Assembly (NCBI GenBank): GCA_946885645.1
Contig: CAMPGU010000053.1
Coordinates: 1 to 17,820 of the forward strand
Length of the DNA stretch: 17,820 bases
Reading direction: 5' to 3'
Origin: an uncultured Haloferula sp.
Lineage (GTDB): Bacteria > Verrucomicrobiota > Verrucomicrobiae > Verrucomicrobiales > Akkermansiaceae
Part shown: in pieces, positions 6,198-13,760 of the stretch
Numbering within the stretch: the stretch's first letter is position 1
Layout: each line of letters starts with the position of its first letter
Translations under genes and position numbers: made by a program
Notes under the pieces: model-generated
Databases searched by the model: none
Told to the model about the DNA's origin: nothing
The model's input: the letters and a program-made list of their open reading frames with translations, nothing else

Positions 6198-6529
6198 GCG
6201 ATGGTGACGAGGTAGGAGATGCCGGTGGCGAACCAGTAGTGGCGCAGCGCGGGAGAGGGCATCAGGGAGTCCAGCTCCCGCCGCAGCTTCCCCGTCTCCG
6301 CGTAGGCGGCGGCCTCGGGGAAGACGAGCAGGCGGATCAGCGGGGCCGCCACGGTGCTGCCCACCACCAGGATGCAGACGTAGATGAGCTCCGCGTAGGG
6401 CGTGGCCGCCGCCTCGCCGGAGGGCAGGGCGTGGTACCAATGCATGAGCCCCAGCAGCAGCACGATGGCCGCGGATTTATTCAGCAGGAATTTCAACAAG
6501 GTAATGGACGTTTCGTTGATCATTTTCAT
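6173..6529 (-). CDS. Putative three-TM holin
   Basis: A 118-aa protein with three predicted membrane segments: about 13-31 (NKSAAIVLLLGLM), 47-70 (ELIYVCILVVGSTVAAPLI) and 98-116 (YWFATGISYLVTIACAATL). A charged loop, ETGKLRRELDS, separates the second and third. Size and topology match class I holins, which form the inner-membrane lesions that trigger lysis. The sequence does not match a holin family I can name. Its ATG at 6529 shares bases with the stop of the spanin-like gene (ATGA) and its end overlaps the endolysin start, so the three are coupled. An ATG two codons later (M3) gives a possible dual start of the kind used by holin/antiholin pairs, without the usual charge difference being clear. 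Confidence 0.68.
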   Translation of the reverse strand: MKMINETSITLLKFLLNKSAAIVLLLGLMHWYHALPSGEAAATPYAELIYVCILVVGSTVAAPLIRLLVFPEAAAYAETGKLRRELDSLMPSPALRHYWFATGISYLVTIACAATLQH

Positions 6530-7203
6530 GGAATGAGCGTGCGTTTCAAAAGCGGGATGAGGAACCAGGCCAGTCCCGCGAGCAGGAGCGTGCCGGCCAG
6601 GATGCGGAAAAGGCGGATCTCGCCGGAGAGCTTTTGCGCCTTGGCGAGATGGTCCGCCGCGCTGGCATTCGCGGTGTCCAGGGCCTCGGCCGTGCCCGCG
6701 CGCAGCTTCTCCGCGGTGGTGAAGGAGGAGCGCAGCAGGGCGGTCTCCACGCCGGCCTCCCGCACGGCCTGCTCCAGCTTCGCGATCTCCGTCTCCGCCG
6801 CGGCGTGCAGGAGCTTCTGGCGATCCAGCGCGGCCTTCGCCCCCTGCGCCTCCAGCGAAAGGGCATCGTGGCGCTGGTGGATCTTCGTGAGGTTTTCCCA
6901 CATCAGGTCGAGCTCCCGTTCGCTGGCGGACTTCTGCTTCCGCAGGCGGTCGGCCTCGGCCACGGCGGCATCCAGATGGCTCTCCAGCGCCTTCACCTCG
7001 GCGGCGATCTTTTCGACCTTCGCGCCGGCCACGGCAGCTTCGCGATGGGCGGCGGCGGCGGCGTGGCGGACCGGTGCGACCTCCACCGCGCGGGCCTTTG
7101 GCGGCGGATCGAGCGGGACGTGCTTCGGCACCGTGCCCGGGCGGGGCGCGCAGGAGGCGAGGAGAATGGGGAGGAGATAAAGCAGCGTGCGATGCGTGTT
7201 CAT
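6526..7203 (-). CDS. Putative unimolecular spanin (lipoprotein, coiled coil, C-terminal TM)
   Basis: A 225-aa protein with a lipoprotein signal: MNTHRTLLYLLPILLASC, lipobox LLASC with C18 as the lipidated residue. Residues about 25-45 are proline-rich. Residues about 50-195 are an Ala/Glu/Lys-rich predicted coiled coil. Residues about 198-218 form a hydrophobic helix (ILAGTLLLAGLAWFLIPLL) followed by a short basic end. A lipid anchor at one end and a TM at the other is the architecture of u-spanins such as T1 gp11, which fuse inner and outer membranes at the end of lysis. Established u-spanins are usually shorter and beta-rich, so this long helical form is atypical. Its place directly before the holin and endolysin supports the call. 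The alternative is a structural lipoprotein. Confidence 0.72.
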   Translation of the reverse strand: MNTHRTLLYLLPILLASCAPRPGTVPKHVPLDPPPKARAVEVAPVRHAAAAAHREAAVAGAKVEKIAAEVKALESHLDAAVAEADRLRKQKSASERELDLMWENLTKIHQRHDALSLEAQGAKAALDRQKLLHAAAETEIAKLEQAVREAGVETALLRSSFTTAEKLRAGTAEALDTANASAADHLAKAQKLSGEIRLFRILAGTLLLAGLAWFLIPLLKRTLIP

Positions 7204-7204
7204 G

Positions 7205-7293
7205 GGGCTTGAGGATGTAGCGGCGCTTTCTCTATGAGCGTCGGTGGCGGGCGTGGGCTTGAGGATGTAGCGGCGCTCTATGAGCGCCGGTGG
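7205..7293. repeat. Two copies of a GGCGCT-CTATGAGCG repeat upstream of the lysis operon
   Basis: The segment beginning GGGCTTGAGGATGTAGCGGC occurs at 7205-7247 and 7255-7293. Copy 1 carries a 4-base expansion (GCTTTCTCTATGAGCG against GCTCTATGAGCG). Copy 2 folds as GGCGCT-CTATG-AGCGCC. It sits immediately upstream of the spanin-like start, where a promoter for the lysis genes would be expected. No clear -10/-35 boxes are visible on the minus strand. Confidence 0.75.
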
Positions 7294-7363
7294 TTGGCGG
7301 CATCGGCCGCATCGGGGAGTGGTGGGTTGGCGTGGCGTGGAAGTGCGACGGATCGGGTGAAGT

Positions 7364-7382
7364 CCGGCGGTCATAGACCGCC
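7364..7382. repeat. CGGCGGTC-ata-GACCGCCG hairpin between spike and lysis genes
   Basis: A 19-bp palindrome with 8-bp arms and a 3-nt loop lies 12 bases past the spike-gene stop (minus strand). It could terminate or protect the structural-gene transcript, although no U-tract follows. The flank GCTACA resembles the edge of the other palindromic repeats in the window. The remaining gap 7294-7363 shows nothing coding. Confidence 0.6.
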
Positions 7383-7393
7383 GCTACAGAGCC

Positions 7394-10228
7394 CTAGACC
7401 GGATCGCTGCCGATCTCGCTGTCCTGCACGCGCAGGGCATCCACGATGAGGTTCATGGATCGCGCCGCGCCGATGTGGAGGTTTCCCGCGCGGCCGGTAT
7501 TGGAGGCCGTGCCGGTCATCATCGCCGCGCCGCCGGGGTGGGTGGCGGTGGTATTCGCCCAGCCGCTCAGGGAGCCGTCGGCATTCCGCCGCAGCCACAG
7601 GTGCACCTCGCTCTTTCCGGTGAGGTCGTAGCTGCCGGTGGAGCCCGCGTCGGAGCCATTCGCCAGCGAAAGCACGCCGGAGGTATTCACGCGGACGATG
7701 TTCTGGAGCGCATTGTCCGAGAGGCGTCGTACTTCCATGAAGCGCCCGGTGCCGCCGGTGGCCACCGTGGCCATGCGCAGGATCATGTAGATGCCCCACA
7801 CGCTGCCGTGGTCCGGGAAGCCGATGGTGGGCGTGTAAACGCCGCGCAGCGTGCCGGTGGTGGAGCCGGTGACGGAGAGCGATTGCGTGCCGCGCAGGGG
7901 AGAGGCGGTGTAGTCGAAATTCCAGCCCGCGGCGTCCGTCGTCCATCCAGCCGGGGCACCGCTGCCCTCGAAGTCCTCCTCGAAGATGAAGAGGGAGGGC
8001 GAGAGCCGCAGCCGTGTGGGGGCCAGCGGCACGAAGGCATCCCGCTCATAGCGGTAGGCTCCCGCGGCATCGATGGCGGCGCGCGGTGCCCCGGTGATGT
8101 CCCACGCGAGCATCTGCGGCGCGGGGATGTGCTTGAATTGCGAGACGAGCGCCGGGTGGTAATCGCCGGCGCCCGCGCCGCTGCCGGTGAAGGAGCGGTC
8201 GTCGGTGAAGCCCATGCCGAGGAAGGTGGAATCGGCCGGATCGCCCGTGCCCGCACGGCTGTAGAGGCCGCGGAAGCGGGTGGGGAAGCTGCCGCCGGAG
8301 ACGCGGTTCCCGATGCAGCCGCAGCCGTTGTACACCGGCCAGTTCCCCGTGCAGCGGCCGTCGTTCGCGAAGTCGTCGCTCTTGCTGCCCAGGGAGCGGG
8401 TGACATTCAGGATCATCACGTGGCCCAGGTGCGGCTTCCGCGTCTGCGGCGTGTCCTGGTAGAAGACATTGCACAACTCCCCGGCGACGGTGTTGTGCGC
8501 GATCACGCAGTTGTGCGTCTCGTTTTCGTTGCCATCCGCGGCGCAGCGCAGCAGCCGCGTGCCGCTGCCCGAGGCCCACTCGAAGACATTCTGCACCACC
8601 GCGATCCCCTGCGTGAAGACACCCGTGCCGGTGCCCGGATACTCCGCCACGCCGAAGTCGCAATCGTACACCGTATTGTAGGCCATGATCACGCCGTCGC
8701 TGGTGTTGTTCGTCCCGGTGGAGGCCAGGAACATCACGGACGGCGTGCCGAATTGCCGCCACTCGCAGCCGAGCATCAGCACCCGGCGGCCGAGTTGATC
8801 GCCCTCCGGAAAGCTGCATCCGCGGTAGGAGGCGGTGCCGACCTGCACGCGGTTGAATTGCGAGCGCAGGTGCCAGGTGCTGCCTGCGTTGTCGAAGATC
8901 CCGTCGCTGCTGGTGGCCGCGCGGGTGTCCGCGAATTGGCAGCCGAGCGTGAGCAGCCTGCCATCCACGCCCTGGAGAAAGGCGACATCGGAGGAGCGCG
9001 TGAAGCTCAGGCCCTCCAGCTTGATCGCGTAGGCCGGGATCAGGTGGTCGCCGCCGGAGTCCCCGGTGCAGATGACCCCGGTGGCACCCGGCAGGGGCTT
9101 CACGGTAAGCCAGCATTTCCCGTCCGTGGCGGGCAGGCCGTTCGCCTCCGTGCCATTCACGAACTCGTGGGTACCGGTGGCCAGATAGATGGTGGCCCCG
9201 GCCAGGTGGGTGCGGGCGTGGTTGGCATTCAGGTAGGCCGAAATGCCTGCCATCGCCTTCGCCAGCGTGGGGTATGGATTGGCGGCGGCATTCGTGCGGT
9301 GGGTGGCTTCATCCGCGGCGAAGACCGCACCGCTGCCGGACGCCGCGGCGGGATTCACCACGCAGATCGGGTAGCCGCGGGTGCCCGCCACATCCAGCAG
9401 GTAGGTCTGCGGCAGGGTGAATTTGTTCAGCGCCGCCGTGGCCGAGCCCGCGGTGGAATCATACACCGCATCCGCATCCCCGATGATGGGGTAGGCCTGG
9501 AAATTCGCGGTCAGGATGCTGTTGTCGGTGAAGCCGGTGAGGTCGAGATCCGTGCGGTACTCGATCACGGGGTTCGCGTCGTTCACGGAGCCATCGATCG
9601 AGGGCGCGGCCACGGTGGCATTCGCAGTCTGGGTGCCATTTGTGGCGGTGAATTTCACGCAGGCCAGCGGCCTCTGGTCCCGGCCGGAGGCATGGAAGCC
9701 GATGGCTCCCAGGCGCAGTGAGTGCGTACTAAGCCTCTCGTAATCCGGCCGCGTCCAGTTCGCGATCGGCACCGGGTAGTCCAGCGTGGAGAGATTCGTC
9801 ACGGCCATGCCGGCCACCGCATTGCTGGGGGTGGCACCGCTTTTCACCCAGCCGGCCGGGGCGGTAAAGACGGGGTCCGTGCCGGAGGTGCCCGCACCGC
9901 CCGCCCTGTCGTCATCGTACACGAACTCGGAAAGCACCGCCTGGAAGACGAGCTTGCCGGAAACCACCGACTCCTCGTTCTGGGCGTCGTCCGGGTAGGG
10001 CTTCCGCTGCTGGATCGTGGCGTAGATGGTGCGCGTGACGGTGGTGGCATTTCCCGCGGTGTCGAAGCCCTCCGAGACCACCGTGAAGTACGGCGTTTTG
10101 GCCGTGGGGACGTTTCCCTCCGCCCAGCCGAAGTCGTAGGTCGCGCCGGTGGCGAAGCCCTCGATCTCGATCTCCGCGTACCAGCCCTCGGCCGCGATGC
10201 GGACCGCCGTGATGTCTCCGGTTGCCAT
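7394..10228 (-). CDS. Large tail spike/fibre with beta-helix and LamG-like C-terminal domain
   Basis: A 944-aa virion protein, probably the receptor-binding or glycan-processing appendage. Residues 1-110 form a beta-rich, presumably tail-attaching domain (MATGDITAVRIAAEGWYAEI at the start). Around residue 310 the motif NPYPTLAKAMAGI opens what looks like a right-handed parallel beta-helix running to about 690, with typical helix lines such as VIMAYNTVYDCDFG, GIAVVQNVFEW and CVIAHNTVAGELCNVFY. After a conserved-looking linker, a ConA/LamG-like jelly roll follows from about 750 (EEDFEGSGAPAGW) to the end (NLIVDALRV). There is no signal peptide. I cannot tell whether the helix has an active depolymerase site. 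ATG 10228 follows the Ig-protein stop by four bases. The complementary strand is open over 7475-9721 but is a high-G+C shadow. Confidence 0.8.
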   Translation of the reverse strand: MATGDITAVRIAAEGWYAEIEIEGFATGATYDFGWAEGNVPTAKTPYFTVVSEGFDTAGNATTVTRTIYATIQQRKPYPDDAQNEESVVSGKLVFQAVLSEFVYDDDRAGGAGTSGTDPVFTAPAGWVKSGATPSNAVAGMAVTNLSTLDYPVPIANWTRPDYERLSTHSLRLGAIGFHASGRDQRPLACVKFTATNGTQTANATVAAPSIDGSVNDANPVIEYRTDLDLTGFTDNSILTANFQAYPIIGDADAVYDSTAGSATAALNKFTLPQTYLLDVAGTRGYPICVVNPAAASGSGAVFAADEATHRTNAAANPYPTLAKAMAGISAYLNANHARTHLAGATIYLATGTHEFVNGTEANGLPATDGKCWLTVKPLPGATGVICTGDSGGDHLIPAYAIKLEGLSFTRSSDVAFLQGVDGRLLTLGCQFADTRAATSSDGIFDNAGSTWHLRSQFNRVQVGTASYRGCSFPEGDQLGRRVLMLGCEWRQFGTPSVMFLASTGTNNTSDGVIMAYNTVYDCDFGVAEYPGTGTGVFTQGIAVVQNVFEWASGSGTRLLRCAADGNENETHNCVIAHNTVAGELCNVFYQDTPQTRKPHLGHVMILNVTRSLGSKSDDFANDGRCTGNWPVYNGCGCIGNRVSGGSFPTRFRGLYSRAGTGDPADSTFLGMGFTDDRSFTGSGAGAGDYHPALVSQFKHIPAPQMLAWDITGAPRAAIDAAGAYRYERDAFVPLAPTRLRLSPSLFIFEEDFEGSGAPAGWTTDAAGWNFDYTASPLRGTQSLSVTGSTTGTLRGVYTPTIGFPDHGSVWGIYMILRMATVATGGTGRFMEVRRLSDNALQNIVRVNTSGVLSLANGSDAGSTGSYDLTGKSEVHLWLRRNADGSLSGWANTTATHPGGAAMMTGTASNTGRAGNLHIGAARSMNLIVDALRVQDSEIGSDPV

Positions 10229-10232
10229 GTCT

Positions 10233-11339
10233 CTATGAAACGGTGATGACGGCCACGTTGCTCGGCGCGGAATCGCCCGTGACCTGGTTGAAAGCGATGA
10301 CCCGCACGTGGTAGGTGCCGGGGTCGGGGAAGGGGACCTCGTAGGTGGAGAGGTCCGGGCCCACGGTGATGCTGGCGGGGAAGCTCGTGCCGTCCGTGCC
10401 CCACTCGATGCGGAAGCCGTCCTCGTTGTCGGAATTGTCCAGCCAGTAAACGGTGCCGTACACCGCCGCCTGGTGCATCAGGACATTGGAAGGGGCATCC
10501 GTGCTGCCTCCTGCGTTGCTGGCGGTGACCACGCAGTGGATGAGATCGCCATCCGCGAGCACGCCCGGATCCGCCAGGGTGGCGGCGGTTTCGTCCGGGA
10601 TGGGGCTGTCGTTCAGATACCACTGGTAGGAGAAGCCGCCGGATGCGCTATTCCACGTTCCGTTGCTACAGGAGTAGGTGCCCGCGCCGAAGGTGGCGAC
10701 GGGGGAGGCCGTATTCTCCGGCGCCGGGATGAGGTGGACGTAGGGATTGGAGAATTCGGAGGCGCTGCCGGAGGGATTCTCCGCCGTGACGCGGCACTGG
10801 AGCGTGGTCTCGTGCGGCAGGGATTCCGGGCTGGCCAGGACGCTGGAGCTTTCACCCGCGAGCGGCGACCCATCGAGGAACCACTGGAAGGAGTAGCTGC
10901 CGGGATTGCCATACCATGTGCCGGCGGTGGACACGTAGGTGCCGCCGGAGGGGCCCGCGACCGGGGCTGCGGTATTCGCGGGCACGTCGTAGGCCACGAG
11001 CACGGGCGCGCTTTCGGCGCTCGCGCTGCCGGCGGTATTCGTCGCCGTGACCCGCAGCATGACCTCGACGGTGAAATCGGAGCTGGTGGGGGTGTAGTTG
11101 ATCGCGGTGGCACCGGGGATGGGCACGCCGTCGCGGAGCCACGCGTAGGTGAAGGCGAGGCCGCTTCCGCTCCACGTTCCGTTGCTTCCGGTCTGCTGGA
11201 TTCCGACCGCCCCCGGCCCGGTATTCGCCGGGCTGTCCCCGGGTACCGGCAGGCCGGGTGCGGCGGCTGCCGCGCGCCTGCGGGCCTGGCCACGCGCGAG
11301 GCCGATGCCCGCGCCGAGATGGAGTCCGAAATTCGGCAT
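10233..11339 (-). CDS. Virion protein with three Ig-like repeats and a FnIII-like domain
   Basis: A 368-aa protein. After a short basic/alanine-rich leader (about 1-35) come three homologous repeats beginning PANT/PENT at about 38, 120 and 207. Each has a GTW core strand (GTWSG, GTWYG, GTWNS), a YxWxxDG-type segment (YAWLRDG, FQWFLDG, YQWYLND), and a VTAxNxxGS strand (VTATNTAGS, VTAENPSGS, VTASNAGGS). Residues about 292-367 are FnIII-like (YWLDNSDNEDGFRIEW, then YHVRVIAFN). Such Ig/FnIII arrays decorate capsids or tails and are thought to hold phage to carbohydrates or cell surfaces. The start codon shares a base with the preceding stop. It may be exported on the particle together with the 944-aa spike. 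Confidence 0.78.
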   Translation of the reverse strand: MPNFGLHLGAGIGLARGQARRRAAAAAPGLPVPGDSPANTGPGAVGIQQTGSNGTWSGSGLAFTYAWLRDGVPIPGATAINYTPTSSDFTVEVMLRVTATNTAGSASAESAPVLVAYDVPANTAAPVAGPSGGTYVSTAGTWYGNPGSYSFQWFLDGSPLAGESSSVLASPESLPHETTLQCRVTAENPSGSASEFSNPYVHLIPAPENTASPVATFGAGTYSCSNGTWNSASGGFSYQWYLNDSPIPDETAATLADPGVLADGDLIHCVVTASNAGGSTDAPSNVLMHQAAVYGTVYWLDNSDNEDGFRIEWGTDGTSFPASITVGPDLSTYEVPFPDPGTYHVRVIAFNQVTGDSAPSNVAVITVS

Positions 11340-11608
11340 CAGAAGAGGGCGACGATATTGGAAGCGGTGGTGGTGGCCTTCACGACGGTGTGGACCGCGA
11401 GCGGGAGCAGGGTGCCATCCGGCACGTTGGCCAGCACGGCCCGGCCGCCGAGCGCGAATTGCACCGAGACATTGCCGCCGGTGCCGATCCACAGCCCGCG
11501 AGTGGGCGTGTCGAACGTCTTGTCCGCGACGGCGAGGTCCACGGGGCTTCCATTGGTGGCGGAGTCCGCCACTTTGCCGGCGGACCTGATGAGATCTTCG
11601 ATTTTCAT
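11339..11608 (-). CDS. Small spike-base-like virion protein, 89 aa
   Basis: Motifs DTPTRGLWIGTGGNVSV (about residues 33-49), VLANVPDGTLLPLAVH (about 58-73) and TTASNIVALF at the C-terminus match a widespread small phage protein. It is related to the spike base protein seen in gene transfer agents (Rcc01079-type), a beta-barrel at the base of head or tail fibres. The length is near the lower end for the group. It precedes the Ig-repeat and spike genes, consistent with an attachment adaptor for them. The stop overlaps the next start by one base. The role is assigned by resemblance only. Confidence 0.72.
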   Translation of the reverse strand: MKIEDLIRSAGKVADSATNGSPVDLAVADKTFDTPTRGLWIGTGGNVSVQFALGGRAVLANVPDGTLLPLAVHTVVKATTTASNIVALF

Positions 11609-11645
11609 GGAGATGTGTTATCGATGGTAGATTCGAGCGGGCGGA

Positions 11646-12326
11646 TCAGGTGGTCCAATCACCCAGATCCCACCAGGAGCCGCCCAGATACATGCGGATC
11701 TTCCCCGCGATGTCGTTCGCGTAGATGTCGCCGTCCATGGCACCCGCCGGATTCGACGAGGCGATGCCGAGCCACCCCGTGCACTTCGCCCACGCCTTCT
11801 TCTCCGTTTGATCCCACCAGACTTCCCGGGGTTCGAGATAGGGGGAATCTTCCGCTCCGGCCCGGCTTGCTTCCGCGGCGATCGCGGGGATGATCCCGCC
11901 GGTGTCGGGCAGCGTCCATGTGATGGTGCCGATTTCAGGGAGGGAGGCGATGGTCAGCCTTCCGTTTTTGATCCCGTCGCGGTGGTCGGCGAATTCCAGA
12001 TAGGGAGGGAAATAATAGGAGTCCAGGCTGATGGATACGCCGGGCTCCCTTCCCTTGACTTTACAAATCTCGGATGCCGTGAGGTTCCCGTATTCGCCGA
12101 ACGCCGCCACTTTTCCCTCGTCCGCGTTGCCATTCCCGCCGGGACTGGTTTCGATTGCGGTGGAGGCGCTCAGCGTGTCTCCCTCCAGGCTGAGGCCGGC
12201 ACCGAGCTTGATCTCCTGTCCCGCGCCCTCGCCGGGGGAATATCTCCCCAGCAGGCGCGGTGCCGCCTTGAAGCGGATGCTGCCGGTGAGGACGGATTTG
12301 AGGAAAGTAAGTACGCCGGATCTCAT
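11646..12326 (-). CDS. Phage appendage protein A with shared N-terminal module
   Basis: A 226-aa protein. Its first 54 residues (MRSGVLTFLKSVLTGSIRFK... to ...GDTLSAS) are strongly alike to those of the next upstream gene, then the two diverge. The shared part contains the GAGLSLEGDTLSA type motif common at the base of tail fibres. The unique part (about 55-226) ends with KAWAKCTGWLGIASS and GKIRMYLGGSWWDLGD, a Trp-rich C-terminus of the kind found at phage fibre or receptor-contact ends. No membrane segment or signal peptide. It follows its paralogue by six bases. A role in the tail tip or fibre is inferred from motif and place. Confidence 0.7.
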   Translation of the reverse strand: MRSGVLTFLKSVLTGSIRFKAAPRLLGRYSPGEGAGQEIKLGAGLSLEGDTLSASTAIETSPGGNGNADEGKVAAFGEYGNLTASEICKVKGREPGVSISLDSYYFPPYLEFADHRDGIKNGRLTIASLPEIGTITWTLPDTGGIIPAIAAEASRAGAEDSPYLEPREVWWDQTEKKAWAKCTGWLGIASSNPAGAMDGDIYANDIAGKIRMYLGGSWWDLGDWTT

Positions 12327-12332
12327 GGGGTA

Positions 12333-12878
12333 TTATGCTGTTAGAACCAGGCCGATCACCCCGGACGCCGCGGAGGTGGTGGCGATGAAACGGATGAAGA
12401 CCGGCGCCGTGGGGACGGGGTTGGACGGAGCGGCCGGACGCCACATCACGCCGGCGGGCCAATTGATGCCGAAGCCGCTCATGCCGGTCTGCACGACCAG
12501 CACGTCCACGACTTTCCCCGCCGCCAGGTTCAGGAAGGTGATCGTGCTATTCCCGGTGAGATTGCCGTAGATCACCTCGGTGCTGTCGAAGTTCACTGCC
12601 GTGAAGCCGAGGGTGGGGGCGAGGGGCACCGCCAGGTGGTCGCGCTTGTTGTCGATTCGCGAGGTCCAGTAATCGATGACCCCGCTCAGTTGGTTCTGCG
12701 ACACCCAGTTGGTGTCGGCATGGAGCGTGTCCCCGGCCAGCGTGAGCCCCGCACCGATCTTGATCTCCTGGCCCGCGCCTTCGCCCGCCGAGTAGCGGCC
12801 GAGCAGCCGCGGTGCGGACTTGAAGCGGATGCTGCCGGTCAGGATGGTTTTGAGGAAGTGGAGGACTCCGGATCTCAT
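12333..12878 (-). CDS. Phage appendage protein B with shared N-terminal module
   Basis: A 181-aa paralogue of the next gene. Residues 1-54 match it at most positions (MRSGVLHFLKTILTGSIRFK against MRSGVLTFLKSVLTGSIRFK). Residues 55-181 are different and beta-rich, with GNLTGNSTITFLNLAAGKVV (about 105-124) and FGINWPAGVMW (about 136-146), a C-terminal domain often seen in phage tail fibre proteins. It therefore looks like the same anchor joined to another tip. The start is an ATG without Shine-Dalgarno. The gap upstream (12879-12902) is only 24 bases, so it lies in the structural operon. Confidence 0.72.
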   Translation of the reverse strand: MRSGVLHFLKTILTGSIRFKSAPRLLGRYSAGEGAGQEIKIGAGLTLAGDTLHADTNWVSQNQLSGVIDYWTSRIDNKRDHLAVPLAPTLGFTAVNFDSTEVIYGNLTGNSTITFLNLAAGKVVDVLVVQTGMSGFGINWPAGVMWRPAAPSNPVPTAPVFIRFIATTSAASGVIGLVLTA

Positions 12879-12902
12879 GGGAATGGGTGCTCGCGAAACG
12901 GG

Positions 12903-13277
12903 CTATGCCGGCTGGTGCGGCGTGATCGAACGGATGGGCACGATGAAGGCCACCTGGAAGCCGATGTTGGATTTGTCGTTCACCCGCGTGACCTGCGTGC
13001 TTGTCGCGGTCAGCGCCCGGGAGGTTTCGGCCGTGCGGGCGGATTCACTGCGGTTCAATCCCGTCTGCTTGTTGGTGCCTTCGGATCTGGTGCTGCTGCT
13101 GTCCTTGTCCGCCGTCTCTCGATTGCGCGTGGAGTCGGTGGTCCCGCTGCTTTTCGCCTCCGACTCCTGCGCGGAGGACTGGCTGCTGGAGCGCGTGCTA
13201 TCCTCCGTCCCCGAGGCGGTATTGATCACCGCCTGGTTGTATTTCGTGGATTCTTCCGTTCCGGTGTGCTGGGCCAT
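12903..13277 (-). CDS. Ser/Thr/Glu-rich low-complexity protein with conserved C-terminus
   Basis: A 124-aa protein. Residues about 5-85 are low complexity, dominated by Ser, Thr, Glu, Lys and Gly (SGTEDSTRSSSQSSAQESEA). The C-terminus is ordinary and likely folded (NDKSNIGFQVAFIVPIRSIT, about 101-120). No known family. Its ATG is fused to the stop of the upstream gene through TGATG, so it is probably translated by re-initiation. Such S/T-rich stretches are unusual among phage adaptor-region genes; they could be flexible linkers or glycosylated or phosphorylated tails. See the next entry, whose C-terminus has the same composition. Confidence 0.65.
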   Translation of the reverse strand: MAQHTGTEESTKYNQAVINTASGTEDSTRSSSQSSAQESEAKSSGTTDSTRNRETADKDSSSTRSEGTNKQTGLNRSESARTAETSRALTATSTQVTRVNDKSNIGFQVAFIVPIRSITPHQPA

Positions 13278-13747
13278 CAGGTGTATTTGAAAATGGAGTC
13301 GGACTCCTGGTTGTGCGCGTTGTTCTGGCTCGAGTTGTCGGTGCTCGTCCGATGCGCGGTCTCGCTGCTGCTGGCGCCGTCTTTCCCGGTGCGGTGCTCG
13401 GAGCCGGAATTCGTCTGCCGCTCGCTGCCGGTTTCCTTGGAGCTGACCTCGCGGCTTCCTGTTTCGCTGCGGGATTCGATTCCGCTCGTGGTTTGCTCTC
13501 CGGTCTCGGTGCCCTTCACTACCTCCGTGCTGCCGCCACCTTGTTGTTCCGTTGTTTCCAGGGTCTGACCGGCCAGTGAATCGAGGGCCTGCCATTCCTT
13601 CACGACGGTCACGCTGAACTGCACTTCCGGCGGCAGATCCACGATGATCCCGCCCTCCGCGCGCGCCTTCGCCACTCCCCGCTGGATGGCCAGCAGGGTC
13701 TCGGCGACGCACTGGTCGAGTTCTTCGATGCGGACGATGTTTTCCAT
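13277..13747 (-). CDS. Protein with small N-terminal domain and Ser/Thr/Glu-rich tail
   Basis: A 156-aa protein. The N-terminal 55 residues form a compact, helix-then-strand domain (LDQCVAETLLAIQRGVAKAR, about residues 10-29, then IIVDLPPEVQFSVTVV, about 34-49) that resembles the trypco2-type domain found in bacterial conflict-related proteins. From about residue 60 on it is low complexity (TEQQGGGSTEVV; ESRSETGSREVSSKETGSER). The resemblance to trypco2 is from memory and weak. It overlaps the next gene by one base (TGATG). It may contribute to the tail or neck. Similar composition of its C-terminus and the neighbour's N-terminus hints at a common origin or at a split protein. Confidence 0.62.
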   Translation of the reverse strand: MENIVRIEELDQCVAETLLAIQRGVAKARAEGGIIVDLPPEVQFSVTVVKEWQALDSLAGQTLETTEQQGGGSTEVVKGTETGEQTTSGIESRSETGSREVSSKETGSERQTNSGSEHRTGKDGASSSETAHRTSTDNSSQNNAHNQESDSIFKYT

Positions 13748-13760
13748 GATAGTCGTTTTT

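Noticed and set aside
7475..9721. Long open frame on the plus strand (748 codons) opposite the tail spike gene
   Set aside because: It is the reverse of a high-G+C gene; the protein is Gly/Arg/His/Val-rich with no domain pattern, while the minus-strand product has clear folds.
10308..11630. Plus-strand open frame opposite the Ig-repeat gene
   Set aside because: Low-complexity Gly/Arg-rich product and no coherent motif; the opposite strand has three regular Ig repeats.
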